Part shown: positions 1-5,981 of the stretch, piece after piece
How the letters are laid out: every line of letters begins with the position of its first letter
Position numbering within the stretch: the first letter of the stretch is position 1
Source: JBMYXZ01 sp049608925
Lineage (GTDB): Bacteria; Pseudomonadota; Alphaproteobacteria; JAGOMX01
NCBI GenBank assembly: GCA_049608925.1
Contig: JBMYXZ010000064.1
Location: 1 to 8,421 of the forward strand
Direction: 5' to 3'
Length of the DNA stretch: 8,421 nucleotides
Notes under the pieces: generated by a model
What the model was told of the DNA's origin: nothing
The model's input: the letters and a program-made list of their open reading frames with translations, nothing else
Database searches by the model: none
Position numbers and translations under genes: made by a program

Positions 1-345
1 AATGATTATATCATCGATACCATCCCCGTTGATATCCCCTGCAGCAGATACTGAAGTCCCAGAAAAATCGCGTGATTCAATACCGTTAAGTGCAAAACCG
101 TTTGTTCCGTCTAGATCTGCAAGCTCTACGGCGTCTGCAAAAGAATTACCTTGTATAGTTGTATCTTTTCCAAAGAGCACGTAGGTTTCTCCTGCCAAAT
201 TCAGTCCATTGGGATCAGCGTTTCTTGCCCCAATGATTATATCATCGATACCATCCCCGTTGATATCCCCTGCAGCAGATACTGAAATTCCAGAATTATC
301 AAATGATTTAATACCGTTAAGGACAAAACCATTTGTTCCATCAAG
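1..345 (-). repeat. FG-GAP (integrin-alpha-like) repeats, 231-bp period, cut by the left edge
   Basis: Residues 830-944 hold one full 77-residue unit and most of a second. Each begins LDGTNGF, has a conserved LNGI, and carries AAGDINGDGIDDIII, the DxDxDG calcium loop of FG-GAP blades. At DNA level positions 1-55 are identical to 232-286, an exact 231-bp period. FG-GAP units normally assemble into seven-bladed beta-propellers used for adhesion, so several more copies are expected to the left of the window. Confidence 0.88.
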
Positions 346-2832
346 GCTAGAAAGGTCTGTTGTGGGTGGGCTGCCGCCTCCGTTTATCGTATCATCCCCT
401 GCGCCACCCTTAAGGGTGTCATCACCACCTCGGCCCAATAAGATGTCTGCGTTTGCATCACCAGTGATGTTATCACTAAGCACATCATCTCCGACAAACA
501 CATCCTTATTGTCCGTGCCATCAACGGTGATGGCCACATTGCTCGAGCTTTGCTCTCCAAAGGAGTCTTCCATAGTGTAGTCAAAGGTGATTTGGATATC
601 TTCGATAATATTGATAAAGTCTAAGGCATTGTTCTTGGTTAGTTCAACGCCTCCATTTTTCTTGATGGACAGAATAGCAGGCATTTCTGCCCCCCCTAGG
701 GTGACTTCGTTAGCCAGCTCTCCTGTTGGGGTAATATTAAAGCGTGCCACTTCATCATTTAGTAATGTAAATGTATCGGCAACAAAATTTAACTCCCCCA
801 CTGAATCAAGCAGGGCAGGTATTGTAATTGATAAATTATTAACCGCTGTAACGGTTTTTGTGTCTCCAATATCTGAATCTGTATCATTGGCTAGGATATT
901 ACCCAGCAGAACAACACCAGAATTTACTGTATCATCTGTCATGAATGTATCGCTTGCAGCCGTCGGAGGTGAATTGTTAATAACGTCCAATACTGTAATA
1001 GTAACCGTCCCTGTTGCGCTTGCCCCTGAAGTGTCTGACATTGTGTAGCTCGCCTCAAAAGAGATAAGGTCGATACCACCTACAAACAAATCATCAAAAT
1101 CTGTTCCTGGATCAAAATGCAGTTGATTTCCAACAATTGTAAGTGTTCCCAAGCCTTGGATGCCAGCAGCTGTATCCAATGTAAAGTTCGCAGGACTATC
1201 ATCCTCGTCAATATCAGTGTCATTGGCAAGCACATCAATGAAAATAGGCGTGTCCTCGTTTGCTGTTGCCATATCAGCCACAGCTACAGGTGCGTCATTT
1301 TCCCCCTTTACGGTGATATCAATTTTAGACGTGGACGTGGCACCAGAGTCATCCTGCATGGTATACATAATTTCGAAGGTTTCAGTATCTCCGTCATCTA
1401 GGGCATCAAAATCAGTTCCAGGATTAAACACTACCTGATTTCCGGCAACAGACACAGTTCCCAATCCCCCAGGAGCCGTTGCGCTCAAAAGTGTAAAGTT
1501 TGAGGGAATATCATCATCATCGACATCGGTATCATTAGCCAAAACATCGATGGTTATAGCATCATTTTCGGTGGTCATCGCCATATCAGCCACAGCTTCA
1601 GGTGCGTCATTTTCCCCCATTACGGTCATATCAATCTTAGACATGGACATGGCACCAGAGTCATCCTGCATGGTATACATAATTTCGAAGGTTTCAGTGT
1701 CTCCGTCATCTAGGGCATCAAAATCAGTTCCAGGATTAAACACTACCTGATTATTTACAATAGAGGCAGTCCCAAGCTCCGCAGGAGCCATAGCGCTCAA
1801 AAGTGTAAAGTTTGAGGAATTATCGTCTCCATCAACATCTGTATCATTGGCCAATACATCAATCATGATATCAGCGTTCTCGGTGGTCATAGCCATATCA
1901 GCCACAGCCACAGGCGCGTCATTTGTGCCCTTTACCATGACTTCCAGTATGGCTGTATCGGTTAACCCCCGTGTGTCCTGAACCGTATAAGAGAAAGTTT
2001 CGGATATAAGATCACCATCATCCAGGCTATCAACCGTAGGATTGGCATTGTCTACTACATATGTATAACTTCCATCAGCAAGAAGCGTTAAAGTGCCATA
2101 CATTCCAACAATCGGTATCCCTACATTAGCTGCATCACCGTTAACTTCGGAAACCATTAATATATCGCCAGGATTTGCATCTACATCATTGTCTAGCACA
2201 TTAACATCACCAGAGAGCGTGTTCAGTAAATCATCTTCCATGACCATTACGACATCATTCATTGCGTCAGGTGCTACTTCAAAGTCCAATTCCTCAAAGC
2301 GCCGCACCCGAAGAGCGAATTCAAAAGAAAATTCGTAATTATTGAAATCAAACGTGCGCCAACTTGAGTTCGACGCAAAATCAGCTTCCAAGGTTGTCAT
2401 ATTGATTTCTGCATATTGATCTGCAGTGACTTCTATAACAAGTGTGTCCCAACCTCTTCCGCCACTAGCATAGTCCCTGGCATTTAGGTTGTCGCTGACA
2501 CTGTGAATAACCGTATCATTCCCAGATCCTCCATAGATAACGTCAGAGTGCGCCCCTCCATTAATGACATCATTGCCGCTTCCACCAGATATGTAGTCAT
2601 TGCCAGTTCCGCCATGGATTGTGTCATTGCCTCTCCCGCCCCAAATCTTGTCGTTGCCGTTTCCGCCATAGATTGTGTCATGGTCTCTCCCACCCCAAAT
2701 CTTGTCGTTGCCGTCTTCGCCATAGATTTGATCATTTCCGTTTTTACCAAATATAAGATCATTTAGTGAGCGCCCTATGATTGTGTCGTTTCCACTTGTG
2801 CCTAAAATTGTTTTCTTCCACCAAAATGACAT
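1..2832 (-). CDS. Giant RTX / VCBS / cadherin-like / FG-GAP repeat protein, N-terminal 944 residues (partial)
   Basis: I translated this frame codon by codon: it has no stop from the ATG at 2832 to position 1, so the gene continues off the left edge. An AGGGAG ribosome site lies 8 nt before the ATG, which supports this start. Modules in order: eleven RTX nonapeptides (residues 10-108, GGxGNDxI type); a linker with an RTX-associated look (about 111-190); a VCBS-type domain (about 192-304); three cadherin-like domains beginning DAPVAVADM or similar (305-408, 409-512, 513-about 618); a longer divergent cadherin-like/VCBS domain (621-775); a short RTX block (776-820); and FG-GAP repeats with the calcium-binding motif DINGDGIDD (856-864 and 933-941). 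The N-terminus MSFWWKKT has no signal peptide. Such proteins are typically exported by type I secretion with a C-terminal signal, which is not visible here, and act as calcium-rigidified adhesins or matrix proteins. That role is inferred from architecture. The gene lies downstream of parE but has its own leader. Confidence is high for gene and domains, low for function. Confidence 0.93.
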   Translation of the reverse strand, partial: MSFWWKKTILGTSGNDTIIGRSLNDLIFGKNGNDQIYGEDGNDKIWGGRDHDTIYGGNGNDKIWGGRGNDTIHGGTGNDYISGGSGNDVINGGAHSDVIYGGSGNDTVIHSVSDNLNARDYASGGRGWDTLVIEVTADQYAEINMTTLEADFASNSSWRTFDFNNYEFSFEFALRVRRFEELDFEVAPDAMNDVVMVMEDDLLNTLSGDVNVLDNDVDANPGDILMVSEVNGDAANVGIPIVGMYGTLTLLADGSYTYVVDNANPTVDSLDDGDLISETFSYTVQDTRGLTDTAILEVMVKGTNDAPVAVADMAMTTENADIMIDVLANDTDVDGDDNSSNFTLLSAMAPAELGTASIVNNQVVFNPGTDFDALDDGDTETFEIMYTMQDDSGAMSMSKIDMTVMGENDAPEAVADMAMTTENDAITIDVLANDTDVDDDDIPSNFTLLSATAPGGLGTVSVAGNQVVFNPGTDFDALDDGDTETFEIMYTMQDDSGATSTSKIDITVKGENDAPVAVADMATANEDTPIFIDVLANDTDIDEDDSPANFTLDTAAGIQGLGTLTIVGNQLHFDPGTDFDDLFVGGIDLISFEASYTMSDTSGASATGTVTITVLDVINNSPPTAASDTFMTDDTVNSGVVLLGNILANDTDSDIGDTKTVTAVNNLSITIPALLDSVGELNFVADTFTLLNDEVARFNITPTGELANEVTLGGAEMPAILSIKKNGGVELTKNNALDFINIIEDIQITFDYTMEDSFGEQSSSNVAITVDGTDNKDVFVGDDVLSDNITGDANADILLGRGGDDTLKGGAGDDTINGGGSPPTTDLSSLDGTNGFVLNGIKSFDNSGISVSAAGDINGDGIDDIIIGARNADPNGLNLAGETYVLFGKDTTIQGNSFADAVELADLDGTNGFALNGIESRDFSGTSVSAAGDINGDGIDDIII
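373..507 (-). repeat. Second, short RTX block inside the giant protein
   Basis: Residues 776-820 read as about four or five RTX nonapeptides (VFVGDDVLSDNITGDA, then LGRGGDDTL, KGGAGDDTI and NGGG). They lie between the last cadherin-like domain and the FG-GAP repeats. The first units are degenerate and the last two are canonical. The block probably acts as a calcium-binding linker; this is inferred from family knowledge. Confidence 0.8.
985..1920 (-). repeat. Three tandem cadherin-like domains with an exact 312-bp period
   Basis: Residues 305-616 hold three copies of a module of about 104 residues that opens with NDAP and contains DVLANDTD and an NPGTDFD or DPGTDFD motif. The segment gccatatcagccacagc recurs with its gcc at 1268, 1580 and 1892, exactly 312 bp apart. 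Copies one and two are nearly identical over about 123 bp (1630-1752 against 1318-1440, about four differences), which indicates recent duplication or gene conversion. The third copy in protein order (513-about 618) is more diverged. The module matches the tandem-95 / Big_9 style of cadherin-like domain known from large bacterial adhesins. Confidence 0.85.
2509..2805 (-). repeat. Eleven contiguous RTX nonapeptide repeats encoded in DNA
   Basis: Residues 10-108 of the giant protein are exactly eleven 9-residue units with no interruption, from LGTSGNDTI to YGGSGNDTV. This gives a 27-bp coding period. The family consensus GGxGxDxxx binds Ca2+ in a parallel beta-roll. Units 1-4 are degenerate at the double glycine (GT, GR, GK, GE) and units 5-11 are canonical. 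Unit 5 (GGRDHDTI) and unit 10 (GGAHSDVI) replace the usual Asn. A 54-bp higher-order period is visible between 2611, 2665 and 2719, where the same gccat-g/a-gatt segment recurs. Confidence 0.9.
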
Positions 2833-2840
2833 TAATTTTT

Positions 2841-2846
2841 CTCCCT
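2841..2846 (-). promoter_or_regulatory. Ribosome binding site of the giant repeat gene
   Basis: On the minus strand this reads AGGGAG, followed by an 8-nt A/T spacer and the ATG ending at 2832. It is a good Shine-Dalgarno match and fixes the start of the long open frame. Confidence 0.75.
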
Positions 2847-2883
2847 AATAAAATGACAGGTCAATTTTTGTAATATTACCCAT

Positions 2884-2896
2884 GCGATTCATTATA
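2884..2896 (-). promoter_or_regulatory. Candidate promoter -10 of the giant repeat gene
   Basis: The minus strand has a perfect TATAAT at 2896-2891 within a strongly AT-rich stretch. It predicts a start near 2884 and a leader of about 52 nt. No good -35 hexamer lies 16-18 bp upstream: the best placed bases read ACAATT. This would be a promoter relying on its -10 and flanking AT richness, or one using an activator or another sigma factor. Confidence 0.4.
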
Positions 2897-3057
2897 GTCA
2901 TATTTGTCTTAATAATTGTTTAATTATATTTCTGGATATTTGAAATTAACAGTAATGCTGAAATTATTATTGATTAAGTGGGTTTTGATCGAGAGATACG
3001 TATGTTGTAAGAGGCCTTAGAGGGAAAAAGTTTTCTGTAGTGGGCTGTTGAGCAAGA

Positions 3058-3090
3058 AAATGAAAAAGCTGAGGCTGGGTTAGCCGAGCT
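3058..3090 (-). terminator. Probable rho-independent terminator of parE
   Basis: Starting 18 nt after the parE stop, the minus strand reads AGCT-C-GGCT, loop AACCC, then AGCC-TC-AGCT, followed by TTTTCATTTT. The two 4-bp helices stack around a small internal loop and a T-rich run follows directly. The stem is imperfect, so confidence is moderate. It would separate parE transcription from the giant repeat gene. Confidence 0.5.
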
Positions 3091-3108
3091 AGTGGGCAAC
3101 GACAACAG

Positions 3109-5085
3109 CTAAATATCCAAGTCACCGGCAAAAACGGCGTTTTCTTGAATAAAGGCATAGCGTTTATCAGCGCGGCGGCCCATTAGATCCATCACAAAGG
3201 AATCTAGGCTGCCGTGCGCAAACATCTGTTCTGACTCTGGGGGGATTTTTACACGCAGCAGGGTACGCTTTTTTGAGCTCATGGTTGTGTCACGCAGTTG
3301 CGTCCACGGCATTTCTCCCAAACCCTTGAAGCGGCTGATTTCAACGTTTTTACGACCTTTGAACTCTGTCGCCAGAATACGATCTTTGTCAGCATCATCG
3401 CTGGCGTATACACTTTTACCACTTGTCGCCAAACGGTATAAAGGTGGTTGGGCCAGGAATACCATGCCTTTTTCGATCAAAGGGCGCATTTCACGATAGA
3501 AGAATGTTAGCAATAAAGCGGCAATGTGAGCACCATCTACATCTGCATCTGTCATGATGATGATTTTACCATAACGCAATTTGTCTGGATTACAGTCTTT
3601 ACCAGTGCCACACCCAAAGGCTATGGCTAGATCACGGGTTTGTTGGTTATTCAGTTGCTTTTCCATGCTGGCACTTGCAACGTTCAGGATCTTACCACGC
3701 AGGGGTAGCACCGCTTGAGTCTTGCGATCACGCGCTTGCTTTGCTGATCCACCGGCTGAATCTCCCTCTACCAGGAAGATTTCAGAGTTATCTTGTGAAG
3801 TGCTTGTGCAATCTGATAACTTCCCGGGCAAGCGTAAGCGCTGGGTTGCAGTCTTGCGTGCAGTTTCACGTTCTTTTTTACGGCGTAGTCTGTGGTCGGT
3901 GCGTTCTAGTACATTATCCAGCAGGGCAGAGCCTTCATCAGTATTGCGAGATAGCCAATGGTCAAAGTGATCGCGCAACAAAGGCTCAATAACACGTCCA
4001 ATGCCGGTGCTGACCAATTTTTCCTTGGTTTGCCCTTGAAATTGCGGCTCTTGCATGAACAGCGATACCACGCCAATGGCGCCTGACATGATGTCATCAG
4101 CTGTAATGCTGCTAACTTTTTTGTTGCCCAACCGCTCGCCAAAATCCTTCAGGCTTTTTAAAATCGCATTGCGAAAAGCATTTTCGTGCGTCCCGCCCTG
4201 TGGCGTGGGGACCGTATTACAATAAGACTTCATCAAGCCTGTATCGTCATCAATCCATTGCAGGGCCCATTCGACGCGGCCTACACAGCTGGTAAATTCA
4301 GCTGATCCTTCAAACAAGCGCGGGTTTAATATTGGCTGGCCCGAGACAATTGTCCGCACGTAATCGGCTAAACCACCGGGGAAATGAAAGCGTTTTTCTG
4401 CTGGTATGTGCTCGTTTGCAAGACCCTCTGGGCAGCTCCAACGGATTTCGACACCTTTGAATAGATACGCTTTCGAGCGCACCATCGGATACAAAACACG
4501 AGGGTCAAAACGGCAGTCTTCCGTGAAGATTTCAGGGTCAGGTTGAAACGTAACAGTGGTGCCGCGGCGGTTGTGAACAGGTCCGACTTTCTCGAGCGGT
4601 CCTTGAGGAATTCCGCGCGAGAATGACTGACGCCACAGCGTCTTATCGCGCACAACTTCCACGGTTAGGGTGCTGGCCAAGGCATTCACCACAGACACAC
4701 CAACGCCGTGCAAACCACCAGAAATCTTATAGGCATCGGTTGAAAACTTGCCACCCGAGTGCAGCGTGGTTAGGATGACTTCCAAAGCAGACTTGTCTGG
4801 AAATTTCGGATGGGGGTCAATCGGTATGCCGCGCCCATTGTCGCGCACAGTGATCGAACCATCCTCGTTTAAAGACATTTCAATACGATCTGCATGCCCC
4901 GCAACCACTTCGTCCATGGCATTGTCGAGCAGCTCGACCACTAAGTGGTGGCGTGCGCGTGAATCGGTGCCGCCAATATACATGCCAGGGCGTCTGCGGA
5001 CAGGCTCTAGGCCTTCCAAGACTTCAATGTCCTTGGCCGTATACGAGGTCGATGTCTGTTGTTGGGCTGTCAGTAAATCACTCAT
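3109..5085 (-). CDS. parE: DNA topoisomerase IV subunit B (ParE)
   Basis: This 658-residue protein is the ATPase subunit of topoisomerase IV, which with ParC unlinks daughter chromosomes in the cytoplasm. The GHKL ATPase domain shows E51 and N55 in ELLDNAMDE, the DNGRGIP motif at 82-88, and the lid GGLHGVG at 123-129. The QTK loop is Q352-T353-K354. The Toprim metal site shows EGDSAGG at 440-446 and DADVD at 513-517, with PLRGKILN between. The C-terminus carries KRYAFIQENA, typical of the type IIA B-subunit tail. Length matches ParE (about 630-700) rather than a GyrB of about 800 residues carrying the large Toprim insert, so ParE is preferred; some GyrB proteins are also short, leaving slight doubt. 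The gene ends in TAG. No Shine-Dalgarno is visible before the ATG, yet this start keeps the conserved N-terminal arm and the next Met (M35) lies inside the conserved RRRPGMYIG motif. It is divergent from lepB. Confidence 0.95.
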   Translation of the reverse strand: MSDLLTAQQQTSTSYTAKDIEVLEGLEPVRRRPGMYIGGTDSRARHHLVVELLDNAMDEVVAGHADRIEMSLNEDGSITVRDNGRGIPIDPHPKFPDKSALEVILTTLHSGGKFSTDAYKISGGLHGVGVSVVNALASTLTVEVVRDKTLWRQSFSRGIPQGPLEKVGPVHNRRGTTVTFQPDPEIFTEDCRFDPRVLYPMVRSKAYLFKGVEIRWSCPEGLANEHIPAEKRFHFPGGLADYVRTIVSGQPILNPRLFEGSAEFTSCVGRVEWALQWIDDDTGLMKSYCNTVPTPQGGTHENAFRNAILKSLKDFGERLGNKKVSSITADDIMSGAIGVVSLFMQEPQFQGQTKEKLVSTGIGRVIEPLLRDHFDHWLSRNTDEGSALLDNVLERTDHRLRRKKERETARKTATQRLRLPGKLSDCTSTSQDNSEIFLVEGDSAGGSAKQARDRKTQAVLPLRGKILNVASASMEKQLNNQQTRDLAIAFGCGTGKDCNPDKLRYGKIIIMTDADVDGAHIAALLLTFFYREMRPLIEKGMVFLAQPPLYRLATSGKSVYASDDADKDRILATEFKGRKNVEISRFKGLGEMPWTQLRDTTMSSKKRTLLRVKIPPESEQMFAHGSLDSFVMDLMGRRADKRYAFIQENAVFAGDLDI

Positions 5086-5093
5086 TGTGCCGC

Positions 5094-5123
5094 ATTATGG
5101 CAGAAAATATAGGTTTTTTGCAA
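5094..5123 (-). promoter_or_regulatory. Candidate parE promoter, nearly leaderless
   Basis: On the minus strand TTGCAA (5123-5118) and CATAAT (5099-5094) are separated by 18 bp, with TGC directly before the -10, an extended -10 feature. The predicted start near 5087 would leave only about 2 nt before the parE ATG at 5085. This agrees with the absence of a ribosome site. An upstream promoter giving a longer leader cannot be excluded. Confidence 0.45.
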
Positions 5124-5162
5124 GTAAATATAATGACTGTTTAGCAAGTTCTCTTGCACTCT

Positions 5163-5191
5163 TTGCCAAAAACCGCTACATCAAGTATACT
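5163..5191 (+). promoter_or_regulatory. Sigma-70-type promoter of the lepB-rnc-era operon
   Basis: TTGCCA (5163-5168) and TATACT (5186-5191) are separated by the ideal 17 bp. The predicted start is near 5198, giving a leader of about 22 nt before lepB. This is the best promoter match in the window and faces away from the parE promoter. Confidence 0.65.
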
Positions 5192-5204
5192 TAGGTCAAC
5201 CTAA
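5191..5204. promoter_or_regulatory. Perfect 14-bp dyad over the predicted lepB transcription start
   Basis: TTAGGT-CA-ACCTAA is a perfect inverted repeat with 6-bp arms. It begins at the last base of the -10 hexamer and spans the predicted +1. That is a classic place for a repressor operator, but no regulator is identifiable here and a match by chance is possible. Confidence 0.35.
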
Positions 5205-5219
5205 CAATGATGAGATATT

Positions 5220-5978
5220 ATGCCTGACAAGAAAGATAATTGGTTTGTGGAGACTGTTAAGACAGTTGTGTATGCACTGGTCTTGGTTGTGGGCGTGCAT
5301 TCGATTTTTATCAAGCCGTTTCATATTCCGTCTCCCTCGATGATTCCAACGTTGTTGATCGGGGATTACCTCTTTGTTACCAAGTTTCCATATGGTTACA
5401 GCAAACATTCTTTCCCATTCAGCCCACCGCTTTTCACCGGGCGTATCCTTGCTGGCGAGCCCAAGTGTGGTGATGTCGCCGTTTTCCGCCCGCCGCATGA
5501 TCCAGGTTCAGATTGGATCAAGCGTGTTATTGGTCTTCCAGGCGATGAAGTTCAGATGATCGATGGGGTGATTCACATCAATGGTGAAAAAGCCAAAATG
5601 GAGAAAATCGGCAAATATAACTGGCGCAGCGAGCACGGTCAGGAATATGTATCGATGTTGTATCGCGAAACCCTGCCAAATGGCGTGCAGCACTTGATTT
5701 GCAAAAGCACCCCCTTTGGTAAAGGCGAGAAAGATAATACTCCAGTCATCAAGGTGCCCGAAGGCCATTACATGATGATGGGTGACAACCGTGATCATTC
5801 CCGAGATAGTAGGTGGGTCCTGAAGCCCGGTATGATCCCATTTGAAAACCTTGTAGGGCGTGCCGAGCTGGTGTTCTTTTCGACCGAGATCCCAACAATT
5901 CAAGGTGCTGCTTGGTGGAAGCCATGGTTGTGGCCGACGGCTACACGCTATACCCGAACCTTTACAGTTATTCGATAA
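5220..5978 (+). CDS. lepB: Signal peptidase I (LepB)
   Basis: This 252-residue inner-membrane serine protease removes signal peptides from Sec- and Tat-exported proteins on the periplasmic side. One N-terminal membrane segment (about residues 10-31) is followed by the catalytic serine S40 in IPSPSMIPT. The general-base lysine is K101 in DWIKRVIGLPGD, and box E is GDNRDHSRDSR at 188-198. This S26-family Ser/Lys dyad is complete. The length and single transmembrane span fit the short alphaproteobacterial type, unlike the two-span 324-residue E. coli enzyme. The start has only a weak GATGAG-like ribosome site about 5 nt upstream, and a six-codon reading frame (5207-5227) overlaps the start. It is the first gene of the operon and ends 3 nt before rnc. 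The acidic secreted protein at the right end carries an AxA site this enzyme could cut. Confidence 0.96.
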   Translation: MPDKKDNWFVETVKTVVYALVLVVGVHSIFIKPFHIPSPSMIPTLLIGDYLFVTKFPYGYSKHSFPFSPPLFTGRILAGEPKCGDVAVFRPPHDPGSDWIKRVIGLPGDEVQMIDGVIHINGEKAKMEKIGKYNWRSEHGQEYVSMLYRETLPNGVQHLICKSTPFGKGEKDNTPVIKVPEGHYMMMGDNRDHSRDSRWVLKPGMIPFENLVGRAELVFFSTEIPTIQGAAWWKPWLWPTATRYTRTFTVIR

Positions 5979-5981
5979 GCA

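Larger units (their letters stand above)
2833..3108. other. Spacer between parE and the giant repeat gene (276 bp)
   Basis: I see no convincing gene here. On the minus strand it begins with a probable parE terminator, becomes very AT-rich, and ends with the candidate TATAAT, two short dyads (2870-2879 GTAATATTAC and 2854-2863 TGACAGGTCA), and the AGGGAG ribosome site. The frame reading minus-strand from 3158 through this spacer overlaps the parE 3' end out of frame and resembles no family. Confidence 0.6.

Noticed and set aside
209..2338. Several plus-strand open frames of 60-150 codons opposite the giant repeat gene
   Set aside because: They are rich in Ser, Val, Pro and Ile, repeat with the 312- and 231-bp periods of the opposite strand, lack ribosome sites, and arise from the biased codons (GAT, GAC, ACN) of the minus-strand gene.
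2509..2805. CRISPR-like short regular repeats
   Set aside because: The 27- and 54-bp periods are in frame with RTX nonapeptides, have no unique spacers, and vary at codon positions as expected for a coding repeat.
2967..3158. A 63-codon minus-strand frame across the parE 3' end and spacer
   Set aside because: It overlaps the conserved parE C-terminus in another frame, contains the putative terminator, and resembles nothing known.
3109..5085. Assignment as DNA gyrase subunit B
   Set aside because: The length of 658 residues and the absence of a long Toprim insert favour ParE. A gyrB elsewhere in the genome would settle this.
4748..5194. A 148-codon plus-strand frame over the parE 5' end and promoter region
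   Set aside because: It lies opposite the conserved ATPase domain of parE and shows no family resemblance. Its 3' end runs through the divergent promoters.
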